Shown here in pieces: positions 18,916 through 29,603 of a stretch of DNA of 64,000 bases. This DNA comes from Comamonas sp. (GTDB taxonomy: Bacteria > Pseudomonadota > Gammaproteobacteria > Burkholderiales > Burkholderiaceae_C), in the NCBI GenBank assembly GCA_021166775.1, contig JAJPEQ010000013.1, positions 62,001 through 126,000 of the forward strand. The letters are read 5' to 3'. The notes below the pieces were generated by a model that did not search any database, was not told the origin of the DNA, and saw nothing but the letters and a program-made list of their open reading frames with translations. Position 1 is the first letter of the stretch. Every line of letters begins with the position of its first letter. The translations under genes and the position numbers were made by a program.

Positions 18916-20448
18916 ATGATGGATACGCGCGAACGTTGGGAGCGGCTCAGGCTGGCTCTGGGACTGGATGAGGCGGGTTTGCCGCCGGGCCAAGAGGTGG
19001 CGCGCTCGCCGCGCGACGGTGCGGAGCTGATGCGGCTCGGACATTGCAGCGGCGACCAGGCTCGCCGGGCGATCGCCGCGGCGCATGAGGCGGCGCTGGC
19101 CTGGCGCGGCGTGCCTGCGCCGGTGCGCGGCGAGCTGGTGCGGCGCCTCGGTGAGCTGCTGCGTCGGCACAAGGCGGCGCTCGGGGAACTGGTGTCGCTG
19201 GAGGCGGGCAAGATCACCAGCGAAGGCCAGGGCGAGGTGCAGGAGATGATCGACATCTGCGACTTTGCCGTGGGGCTGTCGCGCCAGTTGCACGGGCTGA
19301 CGATCGCCAGCGAGCGCCCCGGCCACCGCATGATGGAAACCTGGCATCCGGCAGGGGTGGTGGGCATCATCTCGGCCTTCAACTTCCCGGTGGCGGTGTG
19401 GTCCTGGAATGCGGCGCTGGCGCTGGTTTGCGGCAATGCCATCGTCTGGAAGCCTTCGGAAAAGACGCCGCTGACGGCCGCCGCGTGCCAGCACCTGCTG
19501 CTGCAGGCCGCGCGCTCGCTCAATGCCGAGCGGCCCGCGAGCGTGCCCGAGGGACTGAGCCAGCTCCTGATCGGCGGGCAGGGCGTGGGCGAGGCGCTTG
19601 CCGCGGATCCGCATGTGGCCGTGGTCAGCGCCACGGGCTCGACGCGCATGGGCCGGCAGGTGGCCGTGCGGGTGGCCGAGCGTTTTGGCCGCAGCATTCT
19701 GGAGCTCGGGGGCAACAACGCGATGATCGTCACGCCCTCGGCCGATCTGGAGCTGGCGGCACGCGCCATCACCTTCGCCGCGGTCGGCACGGCCGGGCAG
19801 CGTTGCACCACGCTGCGCCGCCTGATCGTGCATGCGTCGGTGGCCGATGCGTTGCTTGCGCGCCTGAGCGCGATCTACCGGAGCATCGCGGTGGGCGATC
19901 CGCTGCAGGAGGGTGTGCTGGTCGGTCCGCTGATCGATCGCGCGGCGTTCGATGCCATGCAGGCGGCGCTGGTTCAGGCGCGCGCCGAGGGCGGCCAAGT
20001 GCAGGGCGGGGAGCGCGTGTGCGAGGAGCTGGGGGCACACGCCTGGTACGTGCGCCCCGCGCTGGTGCAGATGCCGCGCCAGAGCGCGGTGGTGGCGCAG
20101 GAGACGTTCGCGCCCATCCTGTATGTGCTGCGCTACGACGGCGACCTGCAGGCCGCCGTGGCGCTGCAGAACGCCGTGCCGCAGGGCCTGTCGTCGGCCA
20201 TCTTCACGCAGAACCTGGGCGAGGCCGAGCGCTTCATGTCGTCGGCGGGCAGCGATTGTGGCATTGCCAACGTCAACATCGGCACCTCGGGCGCAGAGAT
20301 CGGCGGTGCGTTCGGCGGCGAGAAGGAGACCGGCGGCGGGCGCGAATCGGGCTCGGACGCCTGGAAGGGCTACATGCGCCGAGCCACCAACACGATCAAC
20401 TACAGCGGCGCGCTGCCGTTGGCGCAGGGCGTGCGCTTTGACGTGTAG
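18916..20448 (+). CDS. ALDH7-family aldehyde dehydrogenase (piperideine-6-carboxylate type)
   Basis: A 510-residue NAD(P)-dependent dehydrogenase of the ALDH7 (antiquitin/AmaB) family, which oxidises alpha-aminoadipate semialdehyde in lysine breakdown. Family marks are ELGGNNAMIV, the active-site segment FAAVGTAGQRCTTLRRL with the catalytic Cys, and FGGEKETGGGRESGSDAWK near the C-terminus. It starts 19 bases after dnaB at ATG 18916 or 18919. No other lysine-catabolic gene is nearby, so the physiological substrate is inferred from family only. Confidence 0.88.
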   Translation: MMDTRERWERLRLALGLDEAGLPPGQEVARSPRDGAELMRLGHCSGDQARRAIAAAHEAALAWRGVPAPVRGELVRRLGELLRRHKAALGELVSLEAGKITSEGQGEVQEMIDICDFAVGLSRQLHGLTIASERPGHRMMETWHPAGVVGIISAFNFPVAVWSWNAALALVCGNAIVWKPSEKTPLTAAACQHLLLQAARSLNAERPASVPEGLSQLLIGGQGVGEALAADPHVAVVSATGSTRMGRQVAVRVAERFGRSILELGGNNAMIVTPSADLELAARAITFAAVGTAGQRCTTLRRLIVHASVADALLARLSAIYRSIAVGDPLQEGVLVGPLIDRAAFDAMQAALVQARAEGGQVQGGERVCEELGAHAWYVRPALVQMPRQSAVVAQETFAPILYVLRYDGDLQAAVALQNAVPQGLSSAIFTQNLGEAERFMSSAGSDCGIANVNIGTSGAEIGGAFGGEKETGGGRESGSDAWKGYMRRATNTINYSGALPLAQGVRFDV

Positions 20449-20455
20449 GAAATTT

Positions 20456-20509
20456 CAATGAAATAGGGCTCCAGCGCTTGCTGGACATGCGCTGGCAGCT
20501 ATTTTTTTC
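20456..20509 (+). repeat. Dispersed palindromic repeat copy; probable terminator
   Basis: CCAGCGC and GCGCTGG form a stem, followed by CAGCTATTTTTTT. It fills the gap between the convergent ALDH7 gene and phoH, so it may end transcription from the left. Confidence 0.75.
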
Positions 20510-20522
20510 AGCAACTCGCCGA

Positions 20523-22178
20523 TCAGAGCACCTCGCTGGCGAAATCCGCCAGGCGCGAGCGCTCGCCGCGCGCGAGCAGGATGTGGCCGCTGTGCGCCCA
20601 GCCCTTGAAGCGGTCCACGGCGAAGGTCAGGCCCGAGGAGCCTTCGGTGAGGTAGGGGGTGTCGATCTGGCCGAGGTTGCCCATGCAGATGATCTTGGTG
20701 CCCGGCCCCGCGCGGGTGATGAGTGTCTTCATCTGCTTGGGCGTGAGGTTCTGCGCCTCGTCGATGATCACGTACTTGCTCATGAACGTGCGCCCACGCA
20801 TGAAGTTCATGCTCTTGATCTTGATGCGGCTCCTGATCAGCTCATTGGTGGCCGCGCGCCCCCACTCGCCGGCGCTGCTGCCCTCGCCCTTGGCGAGGAA
20901 TTCGAGGTTGTCGTCGAGCGCCCCCATCCACGGCCCCATCTTCTCCTCTTCGGTGCCGGGCAGAAAGCCGATGTCCTCGCCCACGCTCACGGTGGCGCGG
21001 GTCATGATGATTTCCGTGTAGCGGCGCTCGTCAAGCACCTGCGTGAGGCCCGCGGCCAGCGCCAGCAGCGTCTTGCCCGTGCCGGCCTGGCCGGTGAGCG
21101 TGACGAAGTCCACCTCGGGGTCCATCAGCAGGTTCATCGCGAAGTTCTGCTCGCGGTTGCGCGTGTTCACGCCCCAGACGGCGTTCTTGGCCGAGCCGTA
21201 GTCCTTGAGCGTCTGCAGCACCGCGGTCTTGTCGCGGATTTCGGTCACGCGCGCGTACAGGCTGGGCTCGCCCGGGGCCTCGAAGAAGACGAACTGGTTG
21301 ATCATCATCTGCGCCACCAGCGGGCCGCTCACGCGGTAGCAGGTGTGCGCGCCGTTTTGCCAGCTTTCCACCTTTCTGCCCGCCTTGGCCCAGAAATCGG
21401 GCGGCAGCGCGAGATAGCCCGAGTACAGCAGATCGTCGTCGTCCAGGACCTTGTCGTTCTGATAGTCCTCGGCCGCGAGACCCAGCGCGCGCGCCTTCAC
21501 GCGCATGTTGATGTCCTTGGAGACCAGAACCACCTCGCGCGGCGCATGGCGTTCGCGCAGCGCGTGCACCACGCCGAGAATCTGGTTGTCGGCCTTGCCC
21601 AGGGGCAGGCTCGCGGGCAGCTGGTAGCTCAGCGGTTCGGTCTGGAAGTACAGCTGGCCGGTGGCCGCGCGCTGGCCCGTGCCTTTCAGGGGCACGCCGC
21701 TGGCGATGTCCGAGGGCCCCGCGGCGGCGACCAGCGCGTCGAGCGTGCGGCTCGCCTGGCGGCCGTTGCGCGCCACCTCGGTGGTGCCGCGCTTGTGCGC
21801 ATCCAGCTCCTCGAGCACCACCATGGGCAGGAGGATGTCGTGCTCCTCGAAGCGAAAGAGGCTGGATGGGTCGTGCAGCAGCACGTTGGTGTCGAGCACG
21901 AACAGCTTGGCTGTGCCCGCGTGCCGGGTCGTCTTGCGGGCCGCCGGTTCGCGCCGCCGCGCCGCCGCCAGGCCAGCGGCCTTGTCCGACGGGGCCGCTG
22001 CGCGGGCGGATTGCGCGGGCGCGGCGGTGGGCTTTGCAGCGGCGCGTGCTGCGGCGAGGGGCCGTTCGGGGTCGGCGGGGAGCTGGGCGCCTGCCGGGCG
22101 CTTGCGTGGCTCGGTGGCGGCATAGGCACTGGTGGCCAGCAGGGCGGCGCGTTTGGCGGGAGCGGGAGGCAGCGGCAT
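20523..22178 (-). CDS. PIN-PhoH family ATPase (YlaK/PhoH2-like)
   Basis: A 551-residue two-domain protein. Residues ~1-90 are low-complexity, rich in Ala, Pro, Arg and Lys. A PIN RNase-like domain follows (KLFVLDTNVLLHDP, with acidic VLEELDAHKRG and VSKDINMRVKA). The C-terminal half is a PhoH ATPase with Walker A TGQAGTGKTLLALAAG and Walker B YVIIDEAQNLTPKQM. PhoH2 proteins of this layout are reported as RNA helicase/RNases. It lies downstream of a peroxiredoxin gene but a terminator separates them. Confidence 0.9.
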   Translation of the reverse strand: MPLPPAPAKRAALLATSAYAATEPRKRPAGAQLPADPERPLAAARAAAKPTAAPAQSARAAAPSDKAAGLAAARRREPAARKTTRHAGTAKLFVLDTNVLLHDPSSLFRFEEHDILLPMVVLEELDAHKRGTTEVARNGRQASRTLDALVAAAGPSDIASGVPLKGTGQRAATGQLYFQTEPLSYQLPASLPLGKADNQILGVVHALRERHAPREVVLVSKDINMRVKARALGLAAEDYQNDKVLDDDDLLYSGYLALPPDFWAKAGRKVESWQNGAHTCYRVSGPLVAQMMINQFVFFEAPGEPSLYARVTEIRDKTAVLQTLKDYGSAKNAVWGVNTRNREQNFAMNLLMDPEVDFVTLTGQAGTGKTLLALAAGLTQVLDERRYTEIIMTRATVSVGEDIGFLPGTEEEKMGPWMGALDDNLEFLAKGEGSSAGEWGRAATNELIRSRIKIKSMNFMRGRTFMSKYVIIDEAQNLTPKQMKTLITRAGPGTKIICMGNLGQIDTPYLTEGSSGLTFAVDRFKGWAHSGHILLARGERSRLADFASEVL

Positions 22179-22190
22179 GGAGATGGTTCA

Positions 22191-22222
22191 GAAAATGAAA
22201 AGCCGCCCGGAGTGGGCGGCTT
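22191..22222 (-). terminator. Terminator after the peroxiredoxin gene
   Basis: Minus strand: AAGCCGCCC / GGGCGGCTT, perfect 9-bp stem, 5-base loop, followed by a T-rich tail. It lies between bcp and phoH. Confidence 0.75.
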
Positions 22223-22291
22223 GTGGTGTGTGGCGAAGGCTCAGACCCATGGGGCCATTATGCATGCCCGCCCCGGGCGAACAGGGTGCGC

Positions 22292-22780
22292 TCAGGCAAC
22301 TTTCTTGACCTGGGCCTTCAGGGCCTTGACGGCCTTGAGCACGTCTTCCACGTGGCCGGGCACCTTCAGGCCGCGCCACTCCTGCACGACGATGCCATCG
22401 GCGTTGATGAGGAAGGTGGAGCGCTCGATGCCCTTGACCTTCTTGCCATACATGATCTTGTTCTTGACCACGCCGAACATGTGGCACATTTTTTCTTCGG
22501 TGTCGGCGATGAGCTCGAAGGGCAGTTCCAGCTTGGCCTTGAAGTCGTCGTGCGACTTCATGTTGTCGCGCGAGACGCCGAAAACCTCGGCGCCGACCTT
22601 CACGAAGTCCTTGTACTTGTCGCGGAACTGCATCGCTTCCGTCGTGCAGCCGGGGGTGTTGTCTTTGGGGTAGAAATAGAGCACCAGGGCCTGGCCCAGA
22701 TGCGAAACGTTCGAGACCTGTACTCCGCCTGTCGCGTTGGCTTCAAATTCTGGAAGGGGTTTGTTGACAGCGATCGCCAT
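22292..22780 (-). CDS. bcp: Thioredoxin-dependent peroxiredoxin (Bcp/PrxQ)
   Basis: Reduces hydrogen peroxide and organic peroxides. The 162-residue protein has the peroxidatic Cys45 in FYPKDNTPGCTTEA. The usual resolving Cys five residues later is replaced by Met50, so it must use Cys99 (EEKMCHMFG), another thiol, or a one-Cys cycle. ATG 22780 gives MAIAVNKPLPEFEA, a normal start. It is preceded by its own 168-base upstream region. Confidence 0.93.
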   Translation of the reverse strand: MAIAVNKPLPEFEANATGGVQVSNVSHLGQALVLYFYPKDNTPGCTTEAMQFRDKYKDFVKVGAEVFGVSRDNMKSHDDFKAKLELPFELIADTEEKMCHMFGVVKNKIMYGKKVKGIERSTFLINADGIVVQEWRGLKVPGHVEDVLKAVKALKAQVKKVA

Positions 22781-22948
22781 GGCGGTGTTATCTCTCTCGT
22801 GTAAAGCCGTGAAAGTGCCGGGGGAAGTAGGGTGCGGTAGCGGATGCCCCCGGCTGCAAGGCAGCTATTTTAACGTGTAGCAGCTGAAAAGGCCAGTGAC
22901 CCGGGGCGTTGGCGGGGCGCCGTCGCGGGCCTGGGGCCCGTGGACACG

Positions 22949-23320
22949 TCAGTGGGTGACGAGCAGCGCGGCAAAGACCTTGCGGCCTTCGCCGGCAAGG
23001 ATGTTGTAGGTGCGACAGGCCGCATGCGTGTCCATGGTCTCCAGGCCGATGTGGCGCTTCATGAGCGGGCCGAGCCAGCGGGGCGAGACAAAACGGCCTT
23101 TTTCGCCGCTGCCGAAGATGACCACCTCGGCGTCGAGTTCGGCGAGCCTGGAGAAGTGCGCTTCGCTCAGATCCTCGAAGCGCTCGCACTCCCAGTCGAA
23201 GCGCGCGCCGTTGGCGCCGATGACGACGCTGTGCGTCAGGCGCTCGGCATTGACCGCGATCCAGCCCGGGCCGTAGCCGGTGATGGTTTGAGCGTCGCTT
23301 TGATCGGGTTCGAATTTCAT
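22949..23320 (-). CDS. Mth938-like (DUF498) domain protein
   Basis: A 123-residue protein of the Mth938/NDUFAF3-like family. Characteristic stretches are ITGYGPGWIAVN, SVVIGANG, DAEVVIFGSG and the C-terminal MDTHAACRTYNILAGEGRKVFAALL. Family members are small, globular and of uncertain bacterial function; mitochondrial relatives help complex I assembly. The start MKFEPDQSDAQ (23320) fits the family; a further upstream ATG (23371) would add 17 residues. It is divergent from alaA. Confidence 0.8.
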   Translation of the reverse strand: MKFEPDQSDAQTITGYGPGWIAVNAERLTHSVVIGANGARFDWECERFEDLSEAHFSRLAELDAEVVIFGSGEKGRFVSPRWLGPLMKRHIGLETMDTHAACRTYNILAGEGRKVFAALLVTH

Positions 23321-23406
23321 GGTGCCGCCGGTGCCTGCGCCCGCATGGGCCGCGCGGGCAAATGTGGTCAAATTATAGGTTTCGCCAGTTTGCCAGGCAC
23401 GCGGCC

Positions 23407-24681
23407 ATGAAACTCCTGCACAAATCCTCCAAGCTCAACAACGTGCTCTATGACGTGCGCGGCCCCATCGTGGACGCGGCGCGCCAGATGGAGGAGGAAG
23501 GGCAGAAGATCATCAAGTTGAACATCGGCAACATGGCGCCGTTCGGCTTCGATCCGCCCGACGAGGTGGTGCAGGACATGATCCGCAACCTGCCCGAGTC
23601 GGCGGGCTACTCGGACAGCAAGGGCATCTTCGCCGCGCGCAAGGCGGTGATGCACTACACGCAGCAGCAGGGCATCGCCGGGGTGACGCTGGACGACATT
23701 TATCTCGGCAACGGCGCGAGCGAGTTGATCGTGATGGCGACCAACGCGCTGCTCAACGACGGCGACGAGCTGCTGCTGCCCGCGCCCGACTACCCGCTGT
23801 GGACGGCGGCCACCAGCCTGGCGGGCGGTGTGCCCGTGCATTACGTCTGCGACGAGGCCAACGGCTGGATGCCCGACCTGGCCGACATGCGCGCCAGGAT
23901 CACGCCGCGCACGCGCGGCATCGTGGTCATCAACCCGAACAACCCGACGGGCGCGCTGTATTCGGATGAGCTGCTGCGCGGCATCGTGCAGCTGGCGCGC
24001 GAGCACGACCTGGTGCTGCTGGTCGACGAGGTCTACGACAAGGTGCTGTACGACGGCGAGAAGCACACCGCGATGGGGAGCCTGTCGACCGATGTGCTGA
24101 CGCTCACCTTCAACTCGCTCTCCAAGGCCTACCGCTCGTGCGGCTACCGCGCGGGCTGGATGGTGGTCTCGGGCGACAAGGGGCAGGCGCGCGACTACAT
24201 CGAGGGCCTGAACATGCTGGCCAACCTCAAGCTCGGCTCCAACGTACCGGGCCAGTGGGCCATCCAGACCGCGCTGGGCGGCTACCAGAGCATCAACGAC
24301 CTGATCAGGGAAGGCGGACGCCTGCGCGTGCAGCGCGACCTGGCGTACGAGCTCATCACCGCGATTCCGGGCGTGAGCTGCGTCAAGCCCAAGGCGGCGC
24401 TGTACATGTTCCCGCGCCTGGACCCGCAGATGTACCCGATCGAGGACGACCGCCAGTTCTTCATGGAGGTGCTGCGCGCCACGCGCGTGATGCTGGTGCA
24501 GGGCACGGGCTTCAACTACCCGGACAACCAGCACTTTCGCATCGTCTTCCTGCCGCACAAGAGCGACCTGCGCGAGGCGATCGGGCGCCTTGCGAAGTTC
24601 CTCGAGCAGTACCGCCAGCGCCGTGCCAAACCGGCGGCGGTGTTGCCCATCAATTCAAAAAAAGAAGCTGCCAGTGCTTGA
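23407..24681 (+). CDS. alaA: Alanine-synthesising aminotransferase (AlaA-type)
   Basis: PLP-dependent aminotransferase that makes alanine from pyruvate and glutamate. The 424-residue protein aligns well from memory with E. coli AlaA: KSSKLNNVLYDVRGP, KLNIGNMAPFGFDPPDE, INPNNPTGA, and the PLP lysine in NSLSKAYRSCGYRAGW. It is about 20 residues longer than AlaA at the C-terminus. The last nine residues (NSKKEAASA) are encoded by the left half of a dispersed repeat that supplies the stop codon. Followed by hom after 40 bases. Confidence 0.9.
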   Translation: MKLLHKSSKLNNVLYDVRGPIVDAARQMEEEGQKIIKLNIGNMAPFGFDPPDEVVQDMIRNLPESAGYSDSKGIFAARKAVMHYTQQQGIAGVTLDDIYLGNGASELIVMATNALLNDGDELLLPAPDYPLWTAATSLAGGVPVHYVCDEANGWMPDLADMRARITPRTRGIVVINPNNPTGALYSDELLRGIVQLAREHDLVLLVDEVYDKVLYDGEKHTAMGSLSTDVLTLTFNSLSKAYRSCGYRAGWMVVSGDKGQARDYIEGLNMLANLKLGSNVPGQWAIQTALGGYQSINDLIREGGRLRVQRDLAYELITAIPGVSCVKPKAALYMFPRLDPQMYPIEDDRQFFMEVLRATRVMLVQGTGFNYPDNQHFRIVFLPHKSDLREAIGRLAKFLEQYRQRRAKPAAVLPINSKKEAASA

Positions 24682-24712
24682 TGGACAAGCGCTGCAGCCG
24701 TTTTTCATTCAA
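24657..24712 (-). repeat. Dispersed repeat copy overlapping the 3' end of alaA
   Basis: AAAGAAGCTGCCAGTGCTTG and a following GACAAGCGCTGCAGCC match the reverse complement of the 20456-20509 copy. The alaA stop codon (24679-24681) lies inside it. Confidence 0.75.
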
Positions 24713-24721
24713 AACTCAACC

Positions 24722-26055
<1,334 letters not shown>

Positions 26056-26056
<1 letters not shown>

Positions 26057-27483
26057 TGCGCTACCTCTCCACCCGTGGCGATGCGACCCCGCGCCAGTTC
26101 TGCGATATCCTGCTCGAGGGCCTCGCGCCCGATGGCGGCCTGTACCTGCCCGAGCGCTATCCGCAGGTCGATGCGGCCGAGCTCGCCCGACTGCGCGCGG
26201 TGCACGCGAACGAGGGCTACGCGGCGCTGGCGTTCGAGATCCTGAGCCGCTACATCGACGACATTCCTGCCGCCGACCTTCGGGCGATCTGCGAGCAGAC
26301 CTACACCGCCGAGGTTTTCGGCACGCGCGAGATCGTGCCGCTCAAGCAGCTGGACGACGGGTTTTACCTGGAGGCGCTCTCCAACGGTCCGACGCTCGCG
26401 TTCAAGGACATGGCGATGCAGCTGCTGGGCCACCTGTTCGAGTACGAGCTGGGCCGGCGCGGGCAGCAGCTCAACATCCTGGGCGCCACCAGCGGCGACA
26501 CCGGCAGCGCCGCCGAATACGCGATGCGCGGCAAGAAGGGCATCCGCGTCTTCATGCTCAGCCCGCACGGGCGCATGAGCCCGTTCCAGCAGGCGCAAAT
26601 GTTCTCGCTGCAGGATGCGAACATCCACAACATCGCCATCGAAGGCGTGTTCGACGACTGCCAGGACATCGTCAAGGCCGTGAGCAACGACCTGGCGTTC
26701 AAGGCGCGCCAGCACATCGGCACGGTCAACTCGATCAACTGGGCGCGGCTGCTGGCGCAGGTGGTCTATTACTTTGCCGGGTACTTCCAGGCGACGAGCG
26801 GCGCGGGTGACAAAGTGAGTTTCACCGTGCCCAGCGGCAATTTCGGCAACATCTGCGCCGGCCACGTGGCCCGCATGATGGGGCTGCCGATCAAGCACCT
26901 GGTGGTGGCGACCAACGAGAACGACGTGCTCGACGAATTCTTTCGCACCGGTGTCTACCGCGTGCGCGCCGCGGCCGACACGCTGGAGACGTCCAGCCCC
27001 TCGATGGACATCTCCAAGGCGAGCAATTTCGAGCGCTTCATCTTCGACCTGCTCGGGCGCGATGGCGCGGCCGTGCGTGAGCTCTTTGGCGTGCAGTTGG
27101 CGCGCCAGGGTTTTTTCGATCTCAGCGAGGATGCGCGCTTCAAGGAGGCGGCGCAGCGCTACGGCTTTCAGAGCGGCCGCAGCACCCACGCCGACCGCCT
27201 CGCGACGATACGCGGCGTGCACGAGCGCCATGGCGTGACCATAGACACGCACACGGCCGATGGCGTGAAGGTGGCGGGTGAGCATCGCACCGACGTGCCG
27301 ATGATCGTGCTGGAGACCGCGCTGCCCATCAAGTTCGCCGAGACCATCACCGAGGCCCTGGGTCACCCGCCCGAGCGGCCCGCCCGGTTCAACGGCATCG
27401 AGGGCCTGCCCAAGCGCGTCACCGTGCTGCCCGCCGACGTCGAGCAGGTCAAGGCGATGATCGTTCGGTTCGGTGGAAATTAA
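26056..27483 (+). CDS. thrC: Threonine synthase
   Basis: PLP enzyme converting phosphohomoserine to threonine. The 475-residue length fits the longer class found in proteobacteria. It starts MRYLSTRGDATPRQFCDIL; the PLP lysine is in NGPTLAFKDMAMQ, and the phosphate-binding loop is GATSGDTGSAAEYA. ATG 26056 shares its A with the hom stop TGA. Homoserine kinase is not in the window. Confidence 0.96.
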
Positions 27484-27485
27484 TG

Positions 27486-27538
27486 GTCAAATCGGCCTCA
27501 AACGCTTTCCTGTCAAGCGCGGATAGCTCTCGATTCAG
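27486..27538 (+). repeat. Dispersed repeat copy, diverged
   Basis: Matches the reverse complement of the 47513-47572 copy through AAATCGGCCTCAAACGC and CAAGCGCGGATAGCT. It fills the thrC-mobB gap. Confidence 0.6.
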
Positions 27539-27547
27539 GAGTTTTGA

Positions 27548-28117
27548 ATGAAGGTGGTCGTGTTCGCCGGCTTTTCCGGTTCCGGCAAGACGACGCTGCT
27601 GGAGCAGATCATCGCGCTCCTGAAGGCGCGGGGGTTGCGCGTGTCGGTACTCAAGCACGCGCACCACCACTTCGACATCGACCAGCCGGGCAAGGACAGC
27701 TGGCGCCACCGCCAGGCCGGCGCCTACGAAGTGCTCATCGCCTCGGACCAGCGCCTGGCGCTGATGCGTGAATACGGTTCGGCGATCGAGCCCGACGTGC
27801 ACGCGCTGCTGGCGCAGCTCAGCACGGTGGACTGGGTGCTGGTGGAGGGCTTCAAGCTCGCCGCGCTGCCCAAGATCGAAGTCTGGCGCGAGCCCGAGCC
27901 GGGCCGCGGCGAGCGCCCCGTGCGCTATCCGCACGATCCGCGTATCCTTGCCGTCGCCACCGACGACCCCGCGCGTTTGCCCGAGCCCGTGCGCCAGCCG
28001 CTGCTGGACCTCAACGATCCGGCCGGCATCGTGCAGTGGATGCTGCAGAACGCGAGCGACTTCGAGTACGCGCCGCCCCATGCGCATCCCGCGGTGGCAT
28101 CGGGAGAGCATGCATGA
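27548..28117 (+). CDS. mobB: Molybdopterin-guanine dinucleotide biosynthesis protein MobB
   Basis: GTP-binding helper of molybdenum cofactor nucleotide attachment. The 189-residue protein has a P-loop GFSGSGKTTLLEQ near residue 8-20, and later DWVLVEGFKLAALPKIEVWR typical of MobB. A loosely charged C-terminal tail follows. Its stop overlaps moeA (ATGA). The partner MobA is not in the window. Confidence 0.92.
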   Translation: MKVVVFAGFSGSGKTTLLEQIIALLKARGLRVSVLKHAHHHFDIDQPGKDSWRHRQAGAYEVLIASDQRLALMREYGSAIEPDVHALLAQLSTVDWVLVEGFKLAALPKIEVWREPEPGRGERPVRYPHDPRILAVATDDPARLPEPVRQPLLDLNDPAGIVQWMLQNASDFEYAPPHAHPAVASGEHA

Positions 28118-29343
28118 AGACACCCCTCAAACCGCTGGACGACGCACTGGCCGAGCTGATTGCGCACGCGGCGGCATTGACCGACACCGAATCGGTCTCG
28201 CTCTTCGAGGCCGAGGGCCGCGTGCTGGCGGCGGATGTGGTCTCCGCGCTGCAGGTGCCGCCACACGACAACAGCGCCATGGACGGCTACGTGCTGCGCA
28301 GCAGCGATGTGGCGCAGGCGGGCACGGTGCTGCCCCTCTCACAGCGTATCGCAGCGGGGCATGTGGGGGCGCCACTGGCCCAAGGCACGGCCGCGCGCAT
28401 CTTCACCGGAGCGCCGATTCCCGAAGGCGCGGATGCCGTTGTGATGCAGGAAGAATGCGCGCCGCTCGATGGTGATCGCGTGCAGGTCAACACCGTGCCC
28501 CGACCCGGGCAGTGCATACGCCGCAGCGGCGAGGACATCCTGCGCGGCAGCGTCGTGCTGGGGGCGGGCACTCGCCTGGGGCCGGCCGAGCTCGGCCTCG
28601 CGGCCAGCGTCGGCATGGCCGAGCTGACCGTCGCGCGCCGCCCGCGCGTGGCGCTTTTTTCCACCGGCGACGAACTCGTGATGCCCGGCGCCGTGGCGCC
28701 CGAACAGATGCGCGAGGGCCGCATCTACAACAGCAACCGCTTCTTTCTGCGCAGCCTGCTGCAGCGCCTGGGCTGCGAGGTGCTGGATCTGGGCGTGGTC
28801 GAAGACACGCTCGGCGCGACGCTGGCGGCGCTCACGCAGGCCGCCGAGCGCTGCGACGTGATCGTCACCAGCGGCGGTGTCTCGGTCGGCGAGGAAGATC
28901 ACGTCAAGCCCGCCGTGCAGCAGCTCGGGGCGCTCGATCTGTGGAAGATCGCCATCAAGCCCGGCAAACCCTTTGCCTTCGGCCATGTGCGCGCCGGTGG
29001 ACGCCAGGCGCACTTCATGGGGCTGCCGGGCAACCCGGTGTCCAGCTTCATCACCTTCGTGCTGCTGGTGCGCCCCTTCCTGTTGCGCCTGCAGGGGGTG
29101 CGCGAGGTGGCCCCCCAATCCGTCGCCGTGAGCGCCGATTTTGATTGGCTCAAGGCCGATTCGAGGCGCGAGTTCCTGCGTGTGCGCCGGGCGGCCGATG
29201 GGCGCCTCGAGCGTTACGCCAACCAGGGCTCGGGCGTGCTCACGTCCGTCGCCTGGGCCGATGGCGTGGTGGACAACCCGCCGCACACGCCCATTGCGCG
29301 GGGCGATGTCGTGCGCTTCATCCCGTGGTCGGAGCTGCTGTGA
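28114..29343 (+). CDS. moeA: Molybdopterin molybdotransferase MoeA
   Basis: Inserts molybdate into adenylylated molybdopterin. The 409-residue protein begins with the MoeA N-terminal domain (AALTDTESVSLFEAEGRVLA, DNSAMDGYVLRS). The central MoCF-binding domain has PRVALFSTGDEL and VTSGGVSVGEEDHVKPA. The C-terminal domain IV is present. Start and stop both overlap neighbours (mobB and moaD), showing a tightly packed operon. Confidence 0.95.
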   Translation: MKTPLKPLDDALAELIAHAAALTDTESVSLFEAEGRVLAADVVSALQVPPHDNSAMDGYVLRSSDVAQAGTVLPLSQRIAAGHVGAPLAQGTAARIFTGAPIPEGADAVVMQEECAPLDGDRVQVNTVPRPGQCIRRSGEDILRGSVVLGAGTRLGPAELGLAASVGMAELTVARRPRVALFSTGDELVMPGAVAPEQMREGRIYNSNRFFLRSLLQRLGCEVLDLGVVEDTLGATLAALTQAAERCDVIVTSGGVSVGEEDHVKPAVQQLGALDLWKIAIKPGKPFAFGHVRAGGRQAHFMGLPGNPVSSFITFVLLVRPFLLRLQGVREVAPQSVAVSADFDWLKADSRREFLRVRRAADGRLERYANQGSGVLTSVAWADGVVDNPPHTPIARGDVVRFIPWSELL

Positions 29344-29603
29344 TCGCCGCCAAAACCGTGACCGTGCGCTATTTCGCCTCGATCCGCGAGGCCGTGGGCC
29401 GCGACCATGAGCGCGTGAGCACCCACGCCGCCACGCTTGCGGCGCTGCGCGAGGAACTGATCGCGCGTGGTGCGCCCTGGGCCGAATGCCTGGCCGCCGG
29501 TCGCGCGGTGCGCATGGCGGTTGATCAGCTGATGGCCCATGACGACGCGGCCCTGCCCGACGGCGCCGAAGTGGCGTTCTTCCCGCCGGTCACCGGGGGC
29601 TGA
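29340..29603 (+). CDS. moaD: Molybdopterin synthase sulfur carrier subunit MoaD
   Basis: An 87-residue ubiquitin-like sulfur carrier. It ends FFPPVTGG, the double glycine that is thiocarboxylated. The start is GTG 29340, overlapping the moeA stop as GTGA; the product then begins VIAAKTVTVRYFASIREA. Its last 14 bases overlap the 3' end of a convergent small gene. The partner MoaE gene lies 630 bases further on, on the other side of two minus-strand genes. Confidence 0.93.
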   Translation: MIAAKTVTVRYFASIREAVGRDHERVSTHAATLAALREELIARGAPWAECLAAGRAVRMAVDQLMAHDDAALPDGAEVAFFPPVTGG

